Source of the DNA: Pseudoalteromonas sp. GCY
GTDB lineage: Bacteria; Pseudomonadota; Gammaproteobacteria; Enterobacterales; Alteromonadaceae
Length of the DNA stretch: 64,000 nucleotides
Direction: 5' to 3'
Assembly: GCF_016695175.1 (NCBI RefSeq)
Contig: NZ_CP068023.1
Span: 1,937,501 to 2,001,500 of the forward strand
Each line of letters starts with the position of its first letter. The first letter of the stretch is position 1. A program made the position numbers and the translations under genes. The notes beneath the pieces are model-generated. The model saw nothing but the letters and a program-made list of their open reading frames with translations. It was not told the origin of the DNA and searched no databases. Positions 8,512-17,109 of the stretch are shown here, one piece after another.

Positions 8512-9732
8512 ATGGCGATTAAACATATTTTAAAACTGATTTTAAAACAAAAAAGTATTGCGCTGTTAATCATTCTACAAATCGCGATCACCGTGATGAT
8601 TGTCAGCAATACGGCGTTTATCAGCTATGCAACGCTGCAAAATTGGTTAATTCCATCAAAGTTGGAAGAGCAACAAATACTTAATGTGACGACGCGTGTA
8701 TTTGATACCTCTGTAGACGTGCAGTCGCTCATCGAGAAGGATATTCAAGCGATTGAAAACGTGCCTGGAGTTATTGCTGCATCTTATGCTGGTAGAGAAC
8801 TCGTGCTTAATAGCTTAGGCCCAGGGTGGACTATTTTTAAAGATACTAAACCAGAAACGGATTATAACGTGTTCGGTTATTTTGGTTTAGATGAAAAAGG
8901 GGTCGGTGTACTTGGGCTCGAACTGATAGAGGGTCGTGCATTTTATGCCAGCGAATTTATCAAAGGTGATGAGGCAACAAAAAATGCAGGCGTTATTATG
9001 ATAAGTGACGACCTTGCCACGTCGTTATTTGGTGATGACTCTGCTCTTGGACAGTCGGTTTATATTTCAAGGCAGCGGATTCCACATCAAGTGGTTGGTG
9101 TTTATAAAGGTAAAATGCTTGGTGAAAGTGCCACATACAGTCAACAGCCCTACCATTCGGGAGTTGTACCTGAAGTTATATGGGGTAACCGTCAACGGGC
9201 AAATTATTTAGTGAGAGTGGAAAAAGGCCTGTCTGAGCGTATTTTAGAAGACGTTGAAACCGCGCTGTATCACTCTGAAGGTCGTATGGTGGAGCGAGTT
9301 GAGTTCGTTGCTCGTGCGAAGAAGCGTTTGTGGGATGGCCGTAGCACCTTTGCACTCACCATGGCAGGCATTAGCATCATCGCTTGTGTGGTAACCGCGC
9401 TGGGTATAGTCGCACTTGTCAGCTTTTCTGTTAGCTTAAGAAAGAAAGATCATGGTGTGCTTCGTGCGTTAGGTGCATCTAAAGGTAAAGTGATGTGGTC
9501 TTTAATTAAAGAAAATACAATTTTAGTCTTTATCGGTTTAGTGCTAGGCTTTGGTCTCTCGATTTTGCTTTACTATTTTTTGATGAATAATGTTCGAGTG
9601 CAAAGTGTGGTAGAGATCCCGTTATTGGTTGGGGTAGCTATTTTTACTTGGCTTGTGAGTACATTGGCGGTATACCTGCCTGCCAAAGAAGCCGCGAAAG
9701 TGTCGCCGGCGCAAGTAACTAAATCCAGCTAA
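8512..9732 (+). CDS. ABC transporter permease, FtsX/MacB fold (second of two)
   Basis: This 406-residue paralogue-like partner of the preceding permease has the same topology: N-terminal helix (about 15-38), periplasmic domain to about 280, then three helices (about 285-310, 330-360, 370-392). VLRALGASKGKVMWSLIKEN is the coupling segment and AKEAAKVSPAQVTKSS is the C-terminal signature region. The 2-base gap suggests translational coupling. The periplasmic domain differs strongly from its partner, as expected for an asymmetric transporter. Sixty bases containing a GC hairpin separate it from the response regulator. Confidence 0.87.
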   Translation: MAIKHILKLILKQKSIALLIILQIAITVMIVSNTAFISYATLQNWLIPSKLEEQQILNVTTRVFDTSVDVQSLIEKDIQAIENVPGVIAASYAGRELVLNSLGPGWTIFKDTKPETDYNVFGYFGLDEKGVGVLGLELIEGRAFYASEFIKGDEATKNAGVIMISDDLATSLFGDDSALGQSVYISRQRIPHQVVGVYKGKMLGESATYSQQPYHSGVVPEVIWGNRQRANYLVRVEKGLSERILEDVETALYHSEGRMVERVEFVARAKKRLWDGRSTFALTMAGISIIACVVTALGIVALVSFSVSLRKKDHGVLRALGASKGKVMWSLIKENTILVFIGLVLGFGLSILLYYFLMNNVRVQSVVEIPLLVGVAIFTWLVSTLAVYLPAKEAAKVSPAQVTKSS

Positions 9733-9747
9733 TAATAAAAACAACAA

Positions 9748-9763
9748 AGCCCCGAAAGGGGCT
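9748..9763 (+). other. GNRA-loop hairpin between transporter and regulator genes
   Basis: agcccc-gaaa-ggggct forms a compact 6-bp stem with a GAAA tetraloop, 16 bases after the permease stop. On the plus strand aaatct follows, not a T-run, so it is not a standard terminator. It may stabilise the upstream mRNA 3' end or set the ratio of transporter to regulator. Confidence 0.5.
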
Positions 9764-9792
9764 AAATCTACAAATTAGGATCAAAAGCGTTC

Positions 9793-11112
9793 ATGAGTGT
9801 ATTGGTAATTGACGATAATCCGGATGTAATTCAAGCCATTAAAGTCCTTTTGTTGCTCAATGATATTCCGTGTGAAGGTGTTACCTCTCCGCAGCTGGGC
9901 CTAGAGAAGGTGCGTAGCAAACAGTTCGACTTAGTTATTCAAGATATGAACTTTACCCGAGACACCACCAGCGGCGCGGAAGGTAAAGCCCTGTATAAAG
10001 CCATTCGAGATTTAGAGCCTGATTTGCCGATCATTTTATTGACGGCTTGGACAAACCTTGAAATGGCGGTGGAGCTAATTAAAGATGGTGCGGCAGACTA
10101 CTTAGCCAAACCTTGGAAAGATCATAAACTAGTCACTTCAGTGAAAAACTTGCTCGAAATGCGAGAATTACAAGAGCAAGTAAGTAGCGCTGCGAATCAG
10201 CGCAATGCCAGATTACAAAAGCTAAAAGCGCAATACGACCTGTGTGGTGTGGTGGTAGCCGATCCGGCCATGTTGAGCTTGCTTGAAATGGCGACTCAGG
10301 TTGCGCACTCCGACGCGCCAATTCTGATCACAGGACCAAACGGCTCAGGTAAAGAGAAAGTTGCAGAAATCGTGCAAGCCAATAGCGGCTATAAACATAA
10401 ACCCTTTATTAAAGTGAATGCTGGGGCCATTCCGGCGGACCTAATTGAGGCCGAGTTATTTGGGGTTGAAAGTGGTGCTTATACAGGCGCACAAAAATCG
10501 AGGGCTGGGCGCTTTGAAGCAGCCGATGGTGGTACTTTGTTTTTGGATGAAATCGGCAACTTGTCTTTGGCTGGTCAGCAAAAATTACTTAGGGTTTTAC
10601 AAAGCGGCGAGTTTGAGCGCGTTGGCAGTAACGTGACCAAAAAGGTGAGCGTTAGGGTGATAAGTGCTACCAACAGTAATTTACCGGAGGCCATTCGCGC
10701 TGGTACTTTTAGAGAAGACTTGTATTATCGGATCAATATGATTGAGCTTAAACTGCCGCCATTGTCTGAGCGAAAAGAAGATATTACGGTGTTGGTTGAG
10801 CACTTTTTACCGAATAATAAGAGCGTGAGTAACACGGCAATGAAGCAGTTAAAGCACCACACGTGGCCTGGAAACGTCAGGGAGCTTGAAAACACCATAG
10901 GCCGTGCTGTGTTGCTGAGCCCCGGGCAAGAAATTGAGTGTGAGCATTTAGCTATTCAAACACCACAACATGAAGAGCCGCTTGAATATACACAAGCAGA
11001 TATCGAAGCAGCATTAGACAGCGCTGATGGCGTAGTGAGTAAAGCCGCAAGAAAGCTTGGATTAAGTCGGCAAGCACTATACCGAAGAATGGAGAAGTTT
11101 GGTTTAAAATGA
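9793..11112 (+). CDS. Sigma-54-dependent response regulator (NtrC family)
   Basis: This 439-residue protein has three domains. Residues 1-125 are a receiver with acidic pocket D7/D8 and phospho-acceptor D51 in LVIQDMNF. Residues about 145-375 are an AAA+ domain with Walker A GPNGSGKE, Walker B GGTLFLDEIGN and the sigma-54 contact loop GAYTGA (usual form GAFTGA). Residues about 395-439 are a Fis-type helix-turn-helix ending AARKLGLSRQALYRRMEKF. It should activate RpoN-dependent transcription when phosphorylated by the kinase that overlaps its stop codon. The operon's own sigma-54 promoter at 5066 is the obvious target. Confidence 0.92.
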   Translation: MSVLVIDDNPDVIQAIKVLLLLNDIPCEGVTSPQLGLEKVRSKQFDLVIQDMNFTRDTTSGAEGKALYKAIRDLEPDLPIILLTAWTNLEMAVELIKDGAADYLAKPWKDHKLVTSVKNLLEMRELQEQVSSAANQRNARLQKLKAQYDLCGVVVADPAMLSLLEMATQVAHSDAPILITGPNGSGKEKVAEIVQANSGYKHKPFIKVNAGAIPADLIEAELFGVESGAYTGAQKSRAGRFEAADGGTLFLDEIGNLSLAGQQKLLRVLQSGEFERVGSNVTKKVSVRVISATNSNLPEAIRAGTFREDLYYRINMIELKLPPLSERKEDITVLVEHFLPNNKSVSNTAMKQLKHHTWPGNVRELENTIGRAVLLSPGQEIECEHLAIQTPQHEEPLEYTQADIEAALDSADGVVSKAARKLGLSRQALYRRMEKFGLK

Positions 11113-12446
11113 CGGTATCTCTTCAAGCAGCGGTGTCTGCATGCCTATTTGTATCACTATTGGTGTTTGCGGCTATTTTATGGCTGGCTGCTTCGTTTGC
11201 AATACCAATTACTCTGGCAATTCCACTGGGGCTGCTTGTTGCGACGGTAGTAGGCATTGTCGGTATCAGTTACTTTTTCTCTCGCCAACAGCGGATCATA
11301 GATTGCTTAACGGACGGGATCCGCAGTTTTAAAGATCAAGACTTCTCAGTTCAAATTACTCATTTTGAAAGCATAGAAATGTCTGATTTAATTCTGGAAT
11401 ATAATCGTTTATCGACAACACTAAAAAAGCAGCGCCATGCCACCAGCCAAAGGGAGTTACTACTCGATACCATTTTGCAGGTGTCGCCGGTGTCGATTAT
11501 ATTACTCAATCAGTTTGATCAGGTTGTATATGCCAACGACAAAGCCGGCAAGTTACTCAATAACAAAAAGTCGTTAAGTGGCCTTGTGCTTCATCATGCC
11601 ATTGCGAATGCCGATCCTAAACTGCAAACTATTTTGCTACAAAAAGAGTCTGGGTTTGTGACCTTTCAAGCCAATGATGAAAAGCAAAGCTATTACTTTT
11701 CAAGGCAGAGCATAACACTCAACCACCAGCCGCACGTGTTGCTTATGTGTCAAAATCTATCAAGCGAAATGAGCCGTCAAGAAGTAGGGCTTTGGAAAAA
11801 TGCCATCCGTCTTATCAGTCATGAACTCAATAATTCATTAGCGCCTATTTCTTCACTGACTAACTCCGCAAATACAATTGTTGAGCGCAGTGCTGAAGAG
11901 CAAAACCACGCTCTTATTCAACTGTTGCCCGATATGCTGGCAACCATTAATCGCCGCACCGAGAACTTGAGTGAGTTTGTTGCTAAATATAGCGAGTTTG
12001 CGAGGTTGCCCGCGCCTAATATTACAGAGCAAGCCCTTCAACCTATTCTTGATACCGTTAATAAACTATACACATTTACCTTGCTGGCTCCACTCCCTGT
12101 TGAGCGCGCCTTTTTTGATGCGGTACAGATAGAGCAGGTGCTGATAAACTTAATAAAAAATGCCCATGAGTCAGGATCTAAGATAGATGAAATAGGCGTT
12201 AAACTGCTGGTTGATTATCAACGACTAATCGTTGTAGTCGTTGACAGAGGCGCAGGGATGGAAGAAGAAAAGCTAGCAAACGCAGTACTGCCATTCTTTT
12301 CTACTAAACCCAGTGGCACAGGGGTAGGATTGAGTATTTGTAATGAAGTCGCAATTGCCCACGGTGGACAACTTAAGCTATTTAATCGCGAGAAAGGTGG
12401 TCTAATGGTTCAGTTTGATCTGCCCCTCGTTGCACCTAAAACATAG
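11109..12446 (+). CDS. Sensor histidine kinase, partner of the NtrC-type regulator
   Basis: This 445-residue kinase overlaps the regulator gene by four bases (ATGA), so translation is coupled. Two adjacent N-terminal membrane helices (about 5-28 and 32-55) leave almost no periplasmic loop. The signal is therefore probably sensed in the membrane or through the transporter. A HAMP-like linker and a PAS-like domain (about 110-215) follow. The phospho-acceptor is in LISHELNNSLAPISS. ATP-binding boxes are N (INLIKNAHESG), G1 (VVDRGAGMEEE) and G2 (STKPSGTGVGLSI). Coupling of a tiny-loop kinase to an ABC exporter recalls peptide-antibiotic sensing modules, but that parallel is inference. Confidence 0.9.
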   Translation: MTVSLQAAVSACLFVSLLVFAAILWLAASFAIPITLAIPLGLLVATVVGIVGISYFFSRQQRIIDCLTDGIRSFKDQDFSVQITHFESIEMSDLILEYNRLSTTLKKQRHATSQRELLLDTILQVSPVSIILLNQFDQVVYANDKAGKLLNNKKSLSGLVLHHAIANADPKLQTILLQKESGFVTFQANDEKQSYYFSRQSITLNHQPHVLLMCQNLSSEMSRQEVGLWKNAIRLISHELNNSLAPISSLTNSANTIVERSAEEQNHALIQLLPDMLATINRRTENLSEFVAKYSEFARLPAPNITEQALQPILDTVNKLYTFTLLAPLPVERAFFDAVQIEQVLINLIKNAHESGSKIDEIGVKLLVDYQRLIVVVVDRGAGMEEEKLANAVLPFFSTKPSGTGVGLSICNEVAIAHGGQLKLFNREKGGLMVQFDLPLVAPKT

Positions 12447-12474
12447 TATTGTCATTGCACCAACCCATATTGAA

Positions 12475-12693
12475 TAGAAGCGGGTTCTCCTCGCGGTTTT
12501 TTGATTCCGCATTTCGGGTAGGAGCGGGTTCATCCCGTGATCTTTGGGTTTTAATGCAATATCTTAGGTGGCAGAAATCTTTTTGTTGCTAAACGCATAT
12601 CGGGTAGGAGCGGGTTCACCCCGCGATCTTTTTGGCTTTAATGCCGCATTTTAAGCCGCGGAAATCTTTTTGTCGTGATAAATCATGACCCAC
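12475..12693 (+). repeat. Second REP cluster, three degenerate units plus one inverted REP
   Basis: GCGGG-headed hairpins related to the 4277 array occur at 12475-12500 (degenerate), 12517-12541 and 12603-12627. An opposing GTCGTGAT/ATCATGAC hairpin ending in CCCAC lies at 12672-12693. The spacer sequences differ from the 150-bp array, so this is an independent cluster of the same REP family. It fills most of the 327-bp gap 12447-12773. The two clusters bracket the sigma-54 export operon. Confidence 0.75.
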
Positions 12694-12773
12694 AAGTAAT
12701 TCCTGTTGAGCGCATATCTATCGACAGGAAAAGGCAGAGCCGCGATACTCAAGCAAGTTGACAATATAGGGAA

Positions 12774-13220
12774 ATGAACTTGAACGCGCAAACTCAAACG
12801 ACCAACCACTTTTTACTCTTCGCGGGTGTGTGTACAGCCATTGCGGCAGTGGCGCACATTGGCTGCATTATCTTTGGTGCACCTTGGTATCGCTTTTTTG
12901 GTGCTGGCGAGGAAATGGTTACTATGGCCGAGCAAGGGCTTATTTATCCTCACCTCGTCACTGCCGCTATCGCTACGATTTTACTGCTCTGGTCATGCTA
13001 TGCGTTTTCAGGGGCGAAACGGATCCGACAATTACCTTTGATGAAAATCGCCTTGTGTATGATCAGTGCAATCTTTTTAATAAGGGGAATTGGGTTTGTT
13101 TTTATCATGCCAACGATCCCAGATAACAGCATGACGTTTTGGCTGGTGAGCTCCTCAATTTGCTTGGTAATAGGTGGGGCTTATGCGCTTGGAACCAAAA
13201 AAGCGTGGTTACAAATTTAG
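12774..13220 (+). CDS. Small four-helix inner-membrane protein of unknown function
   Basis: This 148-residue protein is not recognised as a named family. Four hydrophobic segments are visible (about 12-34, 57-78, 88-110, 117-140) with short loops. The loop after helix 1 carries a GAPWYRFFGAGE stretch, then a short charged segment. Nothing suggests catalysis. It is monocistronic: a REP cluster lies before it and a strong terminator directly after. The ATG at 12774 is preceded by AGGGA at weak spacing. It resembles in size and topology many uncharacterised gammaproteobacterial membrane proteins. Confidence 0.7.
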   Translation: MNLNAQTQTTNHFLLFAGVCTAIAAVAHIGCIIFGAPWYRFFGAGEEMVTMAEQGLIYPHLVTAAIATILLLWSCYAFSGAKRIRQLPLMKIALCMISAIFLIRGIGFVFIMPTIPDNSMTFWLVSSSICLVIGGAYALGTKKAWLQI

Positions 13221-13229
13221 CCGTTTTAA

Positions 13230-13257
13230 AGCTAGCACTTCAGGTGCTAGCTTTTTG
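13230..13257 (+). terminator. Intrinsic terminator between convergent genes
   Basis: agctagcac (13230-13238) pairs perfectly with gtgctagct (13244-13252) across a 5-base loop, followed by five T. It serves the small membrane protein gene and may also stop catalase transcripts arriving on the other strand. Confidence 0.85.
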
Positions 13258-13282
13258 TTCGGTTTAGGTAGTTAACCCTGAA

Positions 13283-14725
13283 CTATTCACTCAGTGCCAT
13301 TCTAACACCTGCTTCAAGTTCTTCGTGAACAGATTTAAATAAGCCAAGTTGGCGTTCAATGATATGCTCAGGTACACCCGCCATTGCGCGTGCTATGTTG
13401 CCGTACAAGCGCTGCTTTTGGGTATCATCAAATAGGCAATATAGAGCACGAGGCTGTGAAAAGTCATCATTGTCTTTGCGGTGGTTGTATCTATCCGCCA
13501 TTCCCTCAAGCTCAAGAGCAGGGCGTTTATACTCTGGGCTCTCTTTTGGGCCACCCATCGAGTTAGGCTCGTAGTAGGCATCTTCGTTACCACCAGGTTC
13601 ATTGTTAAAGAACCGCATTGCACCGTCTTTGTGGTAATGATGCACTGGGCATTTTGGGCGATTAACGGGTAATGCCTCATAATGCGTGCCGAGTCGGTAG
13701 CGGTGAGCATCAGCATAGGAGAAAATGCGTGCTTGCAACATTTTATCGGGAGAAAATCCAATTCCAGACACCACGTTAGACGGACTAAATGCAGCTTGTT
13801 CTATCTCTGCAAAATAATTGTCTGGTACGCGATTTAATTCGAGTGTGCCAACATCGATGAGTGGAAAGTCGCCATGCGGCCAGACTTTGGTTAAATCAAA
13901 CGGATTGTGTTGGAACTGTTTTGCTTGTGCTTCAGTCATCACCTGAATTTTCATATCCCATTTCGGATAATTTCCGCGCTCTATGGCCTCAAGCAAGTCC
14001 TCTTGAAAACTCTCTCTGCTTTCGCCAATTACTGATTTTGACTCTTCATCGGTATGATGCTGGTGGCCTTGTTGGGTCTTCATATGAAACTTCACCCAAA
14101 CTCTTTGGTTTTCTGCGTTGATCAGACTAAAGGTATGTGAACCATAGCCGTTCATGTGCCTCACATCCGTTGGCAAGCCACGGTCAGACATTAAAATTAA
14201 TACTTGATGCAGGCTTTCCGGTGACAGAGACCAAAAATCCCATTGCGCGGTGTTGGAGCGCAGGTTAGTTTTAGGGTGGCGTTTTTGGGTGTGAATAAAA
14301 TCGGGGAATTTATACGGATCACGAACAAAAAACACGGGGGTATTATTGCCAACCAAATCCCAGTTTCCTTCTTCAGTGTAAAACTTTATCGAGAAACCTC
14401 TTACGTCACGCTCCGCATCCGCAGCCCCTTTTTCTCCGGCTACCGTTGAAAAGCGCATCAGAATGTCGGTTTGCTTACCAACCTCAGCAAATAGCTTTGC
14501 CTTGGTATATCGGCTTATGTCGTTTGTTACCGTAAATGTTCCAAACGCACCCCATCCTTTAGCATGCACGGTACGCTCTGGTATACGCTCTCTATTTTGA
14601 TGCGCCAGTTTTTCGATTAACTGGTAATCTTCAACCAATAAGGGGCCTCTAGGGCCTGCGGTCAAACTATTTTGATTATCGGCGATTGGATTACCAGCTG
14701 TGGTGGTTAATGGACATTTGGTCAT
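13283..14725 (-). CDS. Monofunctional haem catalase (small-subunit, clade 3 type)
   Basis: This 480-residue cytoplasmic catalase disproportionates hydrogen peroxide. The active-site signature [17 protein letters not shown] contains the distal histidine; the conserved Asn lies in [14 protein letters not shown]. The proximal haem ligand tyrosine is in [14 protein letters not shown]. Length fits the small-subunit clade (about 480-500). An AAGGAA Shine-Dalgarno precedes the ATG. No OxyR gene is adjacent. There is no signal peptide, so it is not a periplasmic catalase. Confidence 0.95.
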   Translation of the reverse strand: MTKCPLTTTAGNPIADNQNSLTAGPRGPLLVEDYQLIEKLAHQNRERIPERTVHAKGWGAFGTFTVTNDISRYTKAKLFAEVGKQTDILMRFSTVAGEKGAADAERDVRGFSIKFYTEEGNWDLVGNNTPVFFVRDPYKFPDFIHTQKRHPKTNLRSNTAQWDFWSLSPESLHQVLILMSDRGLPTDVRHMNGYGSHTFSLINAENQRVWVKFHMKTQQGHQHHTDEESKSVIGESRESFQEDLLEAIERGNYPKWDMKIQVMTEAQAKQFQHNPFDLTKVWPHGDFPLIDVGTLELNRVPDNYFAEIEQAAFSPSNVVSGIGFSPDKMLQARIFSYADAHRYRLGTHYEALPVNRPKCPVHHYHKDGAMRFFNNEPGGNEDAYYEPNSMGGPKESPEYKRPALELEGMADRYNHRKDNDDFSQPRALYCLFDDTQKQRLYGNIARAMAGVPEHIIERQLGLFKSVHEELEAGVRMALSE

Positions 14726-14892
14726 TGCTCGTTTCCTTCATATAAAATATAGAAACTAACAGCAATAAACGAACCACAATAAAAGTGCAATAAAAACAAA
14801 TTGTTATAAATATTGTCGGCGGGGTTGTGAATTTTACTGAGCAAAGTTTTCAGAGTGATGTAAGCGCTACGTGAAATATGTAGACTGTTGAA

Positions 14893-14916
14893 ATGCAGCG
14901 GTTTCATCCGCTGCAT
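14893..14916 (-). terminator. Probable terminator hairpin after the S41 peptidase gene
   Basis: atgcagcgg and ccgctgcat form a perfect 9-bp stem with a 6-base loop, 28 bases past the peptidase stop codon. Only a weak T-rich stretch follows on the minus strand, so termination may be inefficient. Confidence 0.5.
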
Positions 14917-14943
14917 ATTTAGAAATTAATCGTAGCTAAAGTT

Positions 14944-16875
14944 TTAGAAAAACCTCGTTGAATTCCATAAACGTGTTTTACCACTATCTAACCCAACAAA
15001 CTGCACTGTACCAGTCGTTACGTTACTTGGTAATGTGTAGCTAATCGTTTTAGCTTGAGTACCATACGCAAATGCAGAAATACGTTTTACTTTAGTGCCA
15101 TCAATGTACACGTCTACGTATTCTGTATTGGTTACATCAAAATTATACACTCCGTTAGTCTCAGCAACCGACGCAAATCTATCTGAATTAAATGCTACCG
15201 TTGCACGCGCTGTGGGTTTTGCGAGTAACTTACGAGCGATCGTATTGAAATCTTGAGCATCACCATCGAATATGTCTTCAACGTTATAACTGACAACTTC
15301 ATTGGCAACACAGCCGTAATCCTCAATGAGCGCATTGATGTGATGACCTTGACGTACTGACTGACGCCAAGACACCCGCATACTTTGATCATAAGGTAGC
15401 GCTTGATATGGTGCACCCACGTACTGTACAAATAAACCATGCTCAATTACGTTTGCGCCACCTGCACCAGTACGTTCGTGCTGTCCAAATACGGTTGCAA
15501 TACCGTTATCTTGCATACCACATGTGAACATATCACCTGCAGAGTAGGTGTTAGCGTTTGCCCAAACCCCCACGTTACCATAATATGCCTGACCAATCTG
15601 GTTTGCTGCATCTTTTGTCATGAATGAGGTTGCAGCAGAGTATTGTTCATTGGTGCCTTGTACGTCAGCCAATACTTGGTGCCAATTATCACTTAGGTAA
15701 GTACCGAACAGGGAATTATTTAGAATATGGTGGTTCTCAGGTGTGTTGATAAAACGTACATGAGATGGAGTAACACGTTTTGGTGTAAACAGTTGTAGTA
15801 AATAGTCGTTGTATAGAATATTACCGCCTGGGTTGCTTCTAACATCAATAATAAGTGCTTTCGTGTCACTTAACTGGTTATCTAAGATATCTATGATGGC
15901 AACAAGGGCAGTGTTAGTTCCATTTTTAGGTGAAAAAGAGGCAATCTTAATGTAGCCGACGGATTCGCCGTCTACTTGTACCTTATTCCATGTCACCGTC
16001 GGCTCAGCAGTGGCATTGGCTGCTAGGGCAAAAGCACTATCTTGTGCTGCCGCTTCTAACTCCTTAAATGTAGCAAATTCATAGTTAATACTTTGTGTAA
16101 ACTGCGCTGTATTATCCTCTGTATTCGCTTGTGTACTCGGATTTCCGTTATAAACCAACCAAGGCAAGTTAACGCTATATATTTCGCCCGTTTCGTAAGA
16201 TTCCAAAGTAAGCGTTAGCGCATCATTTTGTGGCGGCATCTGTTTATTATGTGATTTGATAGTCAAGTTGTTTAACGCGCCAACAAACCCGCCATCTGGA
16301 TTAGCTCCACCGCCTTGGAATAGTGTGTTGTTTACCACATCAGTTACTGCTTGGCCGTTATATGCAATGACTTTATCGCCTAAAGAAACCGTTGATGTAT
16401 CTGGTGCAAGTACGGTGTAGTTTTGCCAGATACGGTTTACGCGTACTTCCTTGCTACCATCTGCATTTACGGTTTGTGCAAAATGAACTGGCACAAAAGA
16501 AACAAAGTTTTTCATTGGTGCCGGGTAGTTATAGTCCAAATGAAAATCTCGCTGAGATAAGAAGATCTTTTGCAGCTGCTGATGAAATTGAGAAGAACTT
16601 AGATTTCCCATGTTATTGATTAAGTCGTCTACTGCAACTACTGGGTCTAAGTGTCCGGCCGGAGAAAGTCCGTAGTACAGGTTTTTGGCATATTTATTGA
16701 CGTATAAACCGTCAAGCAATAGTTTCGCTTGCTCAGCTACAAGCGCTTTTTGTTCATAACTATAATCTTGAATACTAATTTGGTCGCGTGTGTCTTCAAG
16801 ATAGGATATTTGTGCCATTGCACCCGATGTAAAGCTTAATGCCAGAAGACTGGCAACTGTTGATAATTTAAACAT
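14944..16875 (-). CDS. Secreted S41 family (C-terminal-processing-type) serine peptidase
   Basis: The start is placed at 16875, where MFKLSTVASLLALS-type signal sequence begins and AGGA lies upstream; an in-frame ATG at 16929 would add 18 residues ahead of the signal peptide. The 643-residue precursor has a signal peptide cleaved near ALA/AMA-Q (about residue 20). A central S41 domain contains ALIIDVRSNPGGN, the family's most conserved block, and the nucleophile region NTYSAGDMFTCGM. FGQHERTGAGG matches the following conserved glycine-rich loop. About 100 C-terminal residues form a separate beta-rich domain. It is probably a periplasmic or extracellular peptidase. It is monocistronic and the substrate is unknown. 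Confidence 0.82.
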   Translation of the reverse strand: MFKLSTVASLLALSFTSGAMAQISYLEDTRDQISIQDYSYEQKALVAEQAKLLLDGLYVNKYAKNLYYGLSPAGHLDPVVAVDDLINNMGNLSSSQFHQQLQKIFLSQRDFHLDYNYPAPMKNFVSFVPVHFAQTVNADGSKEVRVNRIWQNYTVLAPDTSTVSLGDKVIAYNGQAVTDVVNNTLFQGGGANPDGGFVGALNNLTIKSHNKQMPPQNDALTLTLESYETGEIYSVNLPWLVYNGNPSTQANTEDNTAQFTQSINYEFATFKELEAAAQDSAFALAANATAEPTVTWNKVQVDGESVGYIKIASFSPKNGTNTALVAIIDILDNQLSDTKALIIDVRSNPGGNILYNDYLLQLFTPKRVTPSHVRFINTPENHHILNNSLFGTYLSDNWHQVLADVQGTNEQYSAATSFMTKDAANQIGQAYYGNVGVWANANTYSAGDMFTCGMQDNGIATVFGQHERTGAGGANVIEHGLFVQYVGAPYQALPYDQSMRVSWRQSVRQGHHINALIEDYGCVANEVVSYNVEDIFDGDAQDFNTIARKLLAKPTARATVAFNSDRFASVAETNGVYNFDVTNTEYVDVYIDGTKVKRISAFAYGTQAKTISYTLPSNVTTGTVQFVGLDSGKTRLWNSTRFF

Positions 16876-17061
16876 ATTGTTATTGTCCTGTATATGGAAA
16901 CAAAACTGTTTTATACCTTTTGGGTACAAAAGTCGATAGGTGTTAAATAAAATGATAATAATTTATTGCTTTTATGTGTGTTGATTAAACCGAACTTCTT
17001 ACTCGTTGCAGGCTAACTAAAGAGATTATTGGGAGGATTGAGTTTTAGAGGATTATTTGAT

Positions 17062-17090
17062 TTGCCACGCAAAACCCGTTTGCGTGGCAA
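17062..17090 (-). terminator. Terminator-like hairpin after the acyl-CoA synthetase gene
   Basis: ttgccacgcaaa (17062-17073) and tttgcgtggcaa (17079-17090) form a perfect 12-bp stem with a 5-base loop, 20 bases after the stop codon at 17110. The downstream T content on the minus strand is low. Confidence 0.55.
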
Positions 17091-17109
17091 CAAGGATGTC
17101 GAACGCAAA

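Noticed and set aside
14882..14893. agactgttgaaa, resembling the IS1182 end, next to a hairpin
   Set aside because: Only 12 bases match, there is no second end or duplication, and no transposase remnant is nearby.
16888..16903. LexA-like CTGT-N8-ACAA upstream of the S41 peptidase
   Set aside because: The second half site is wrong (ACAG needed) and no SOS context exists.
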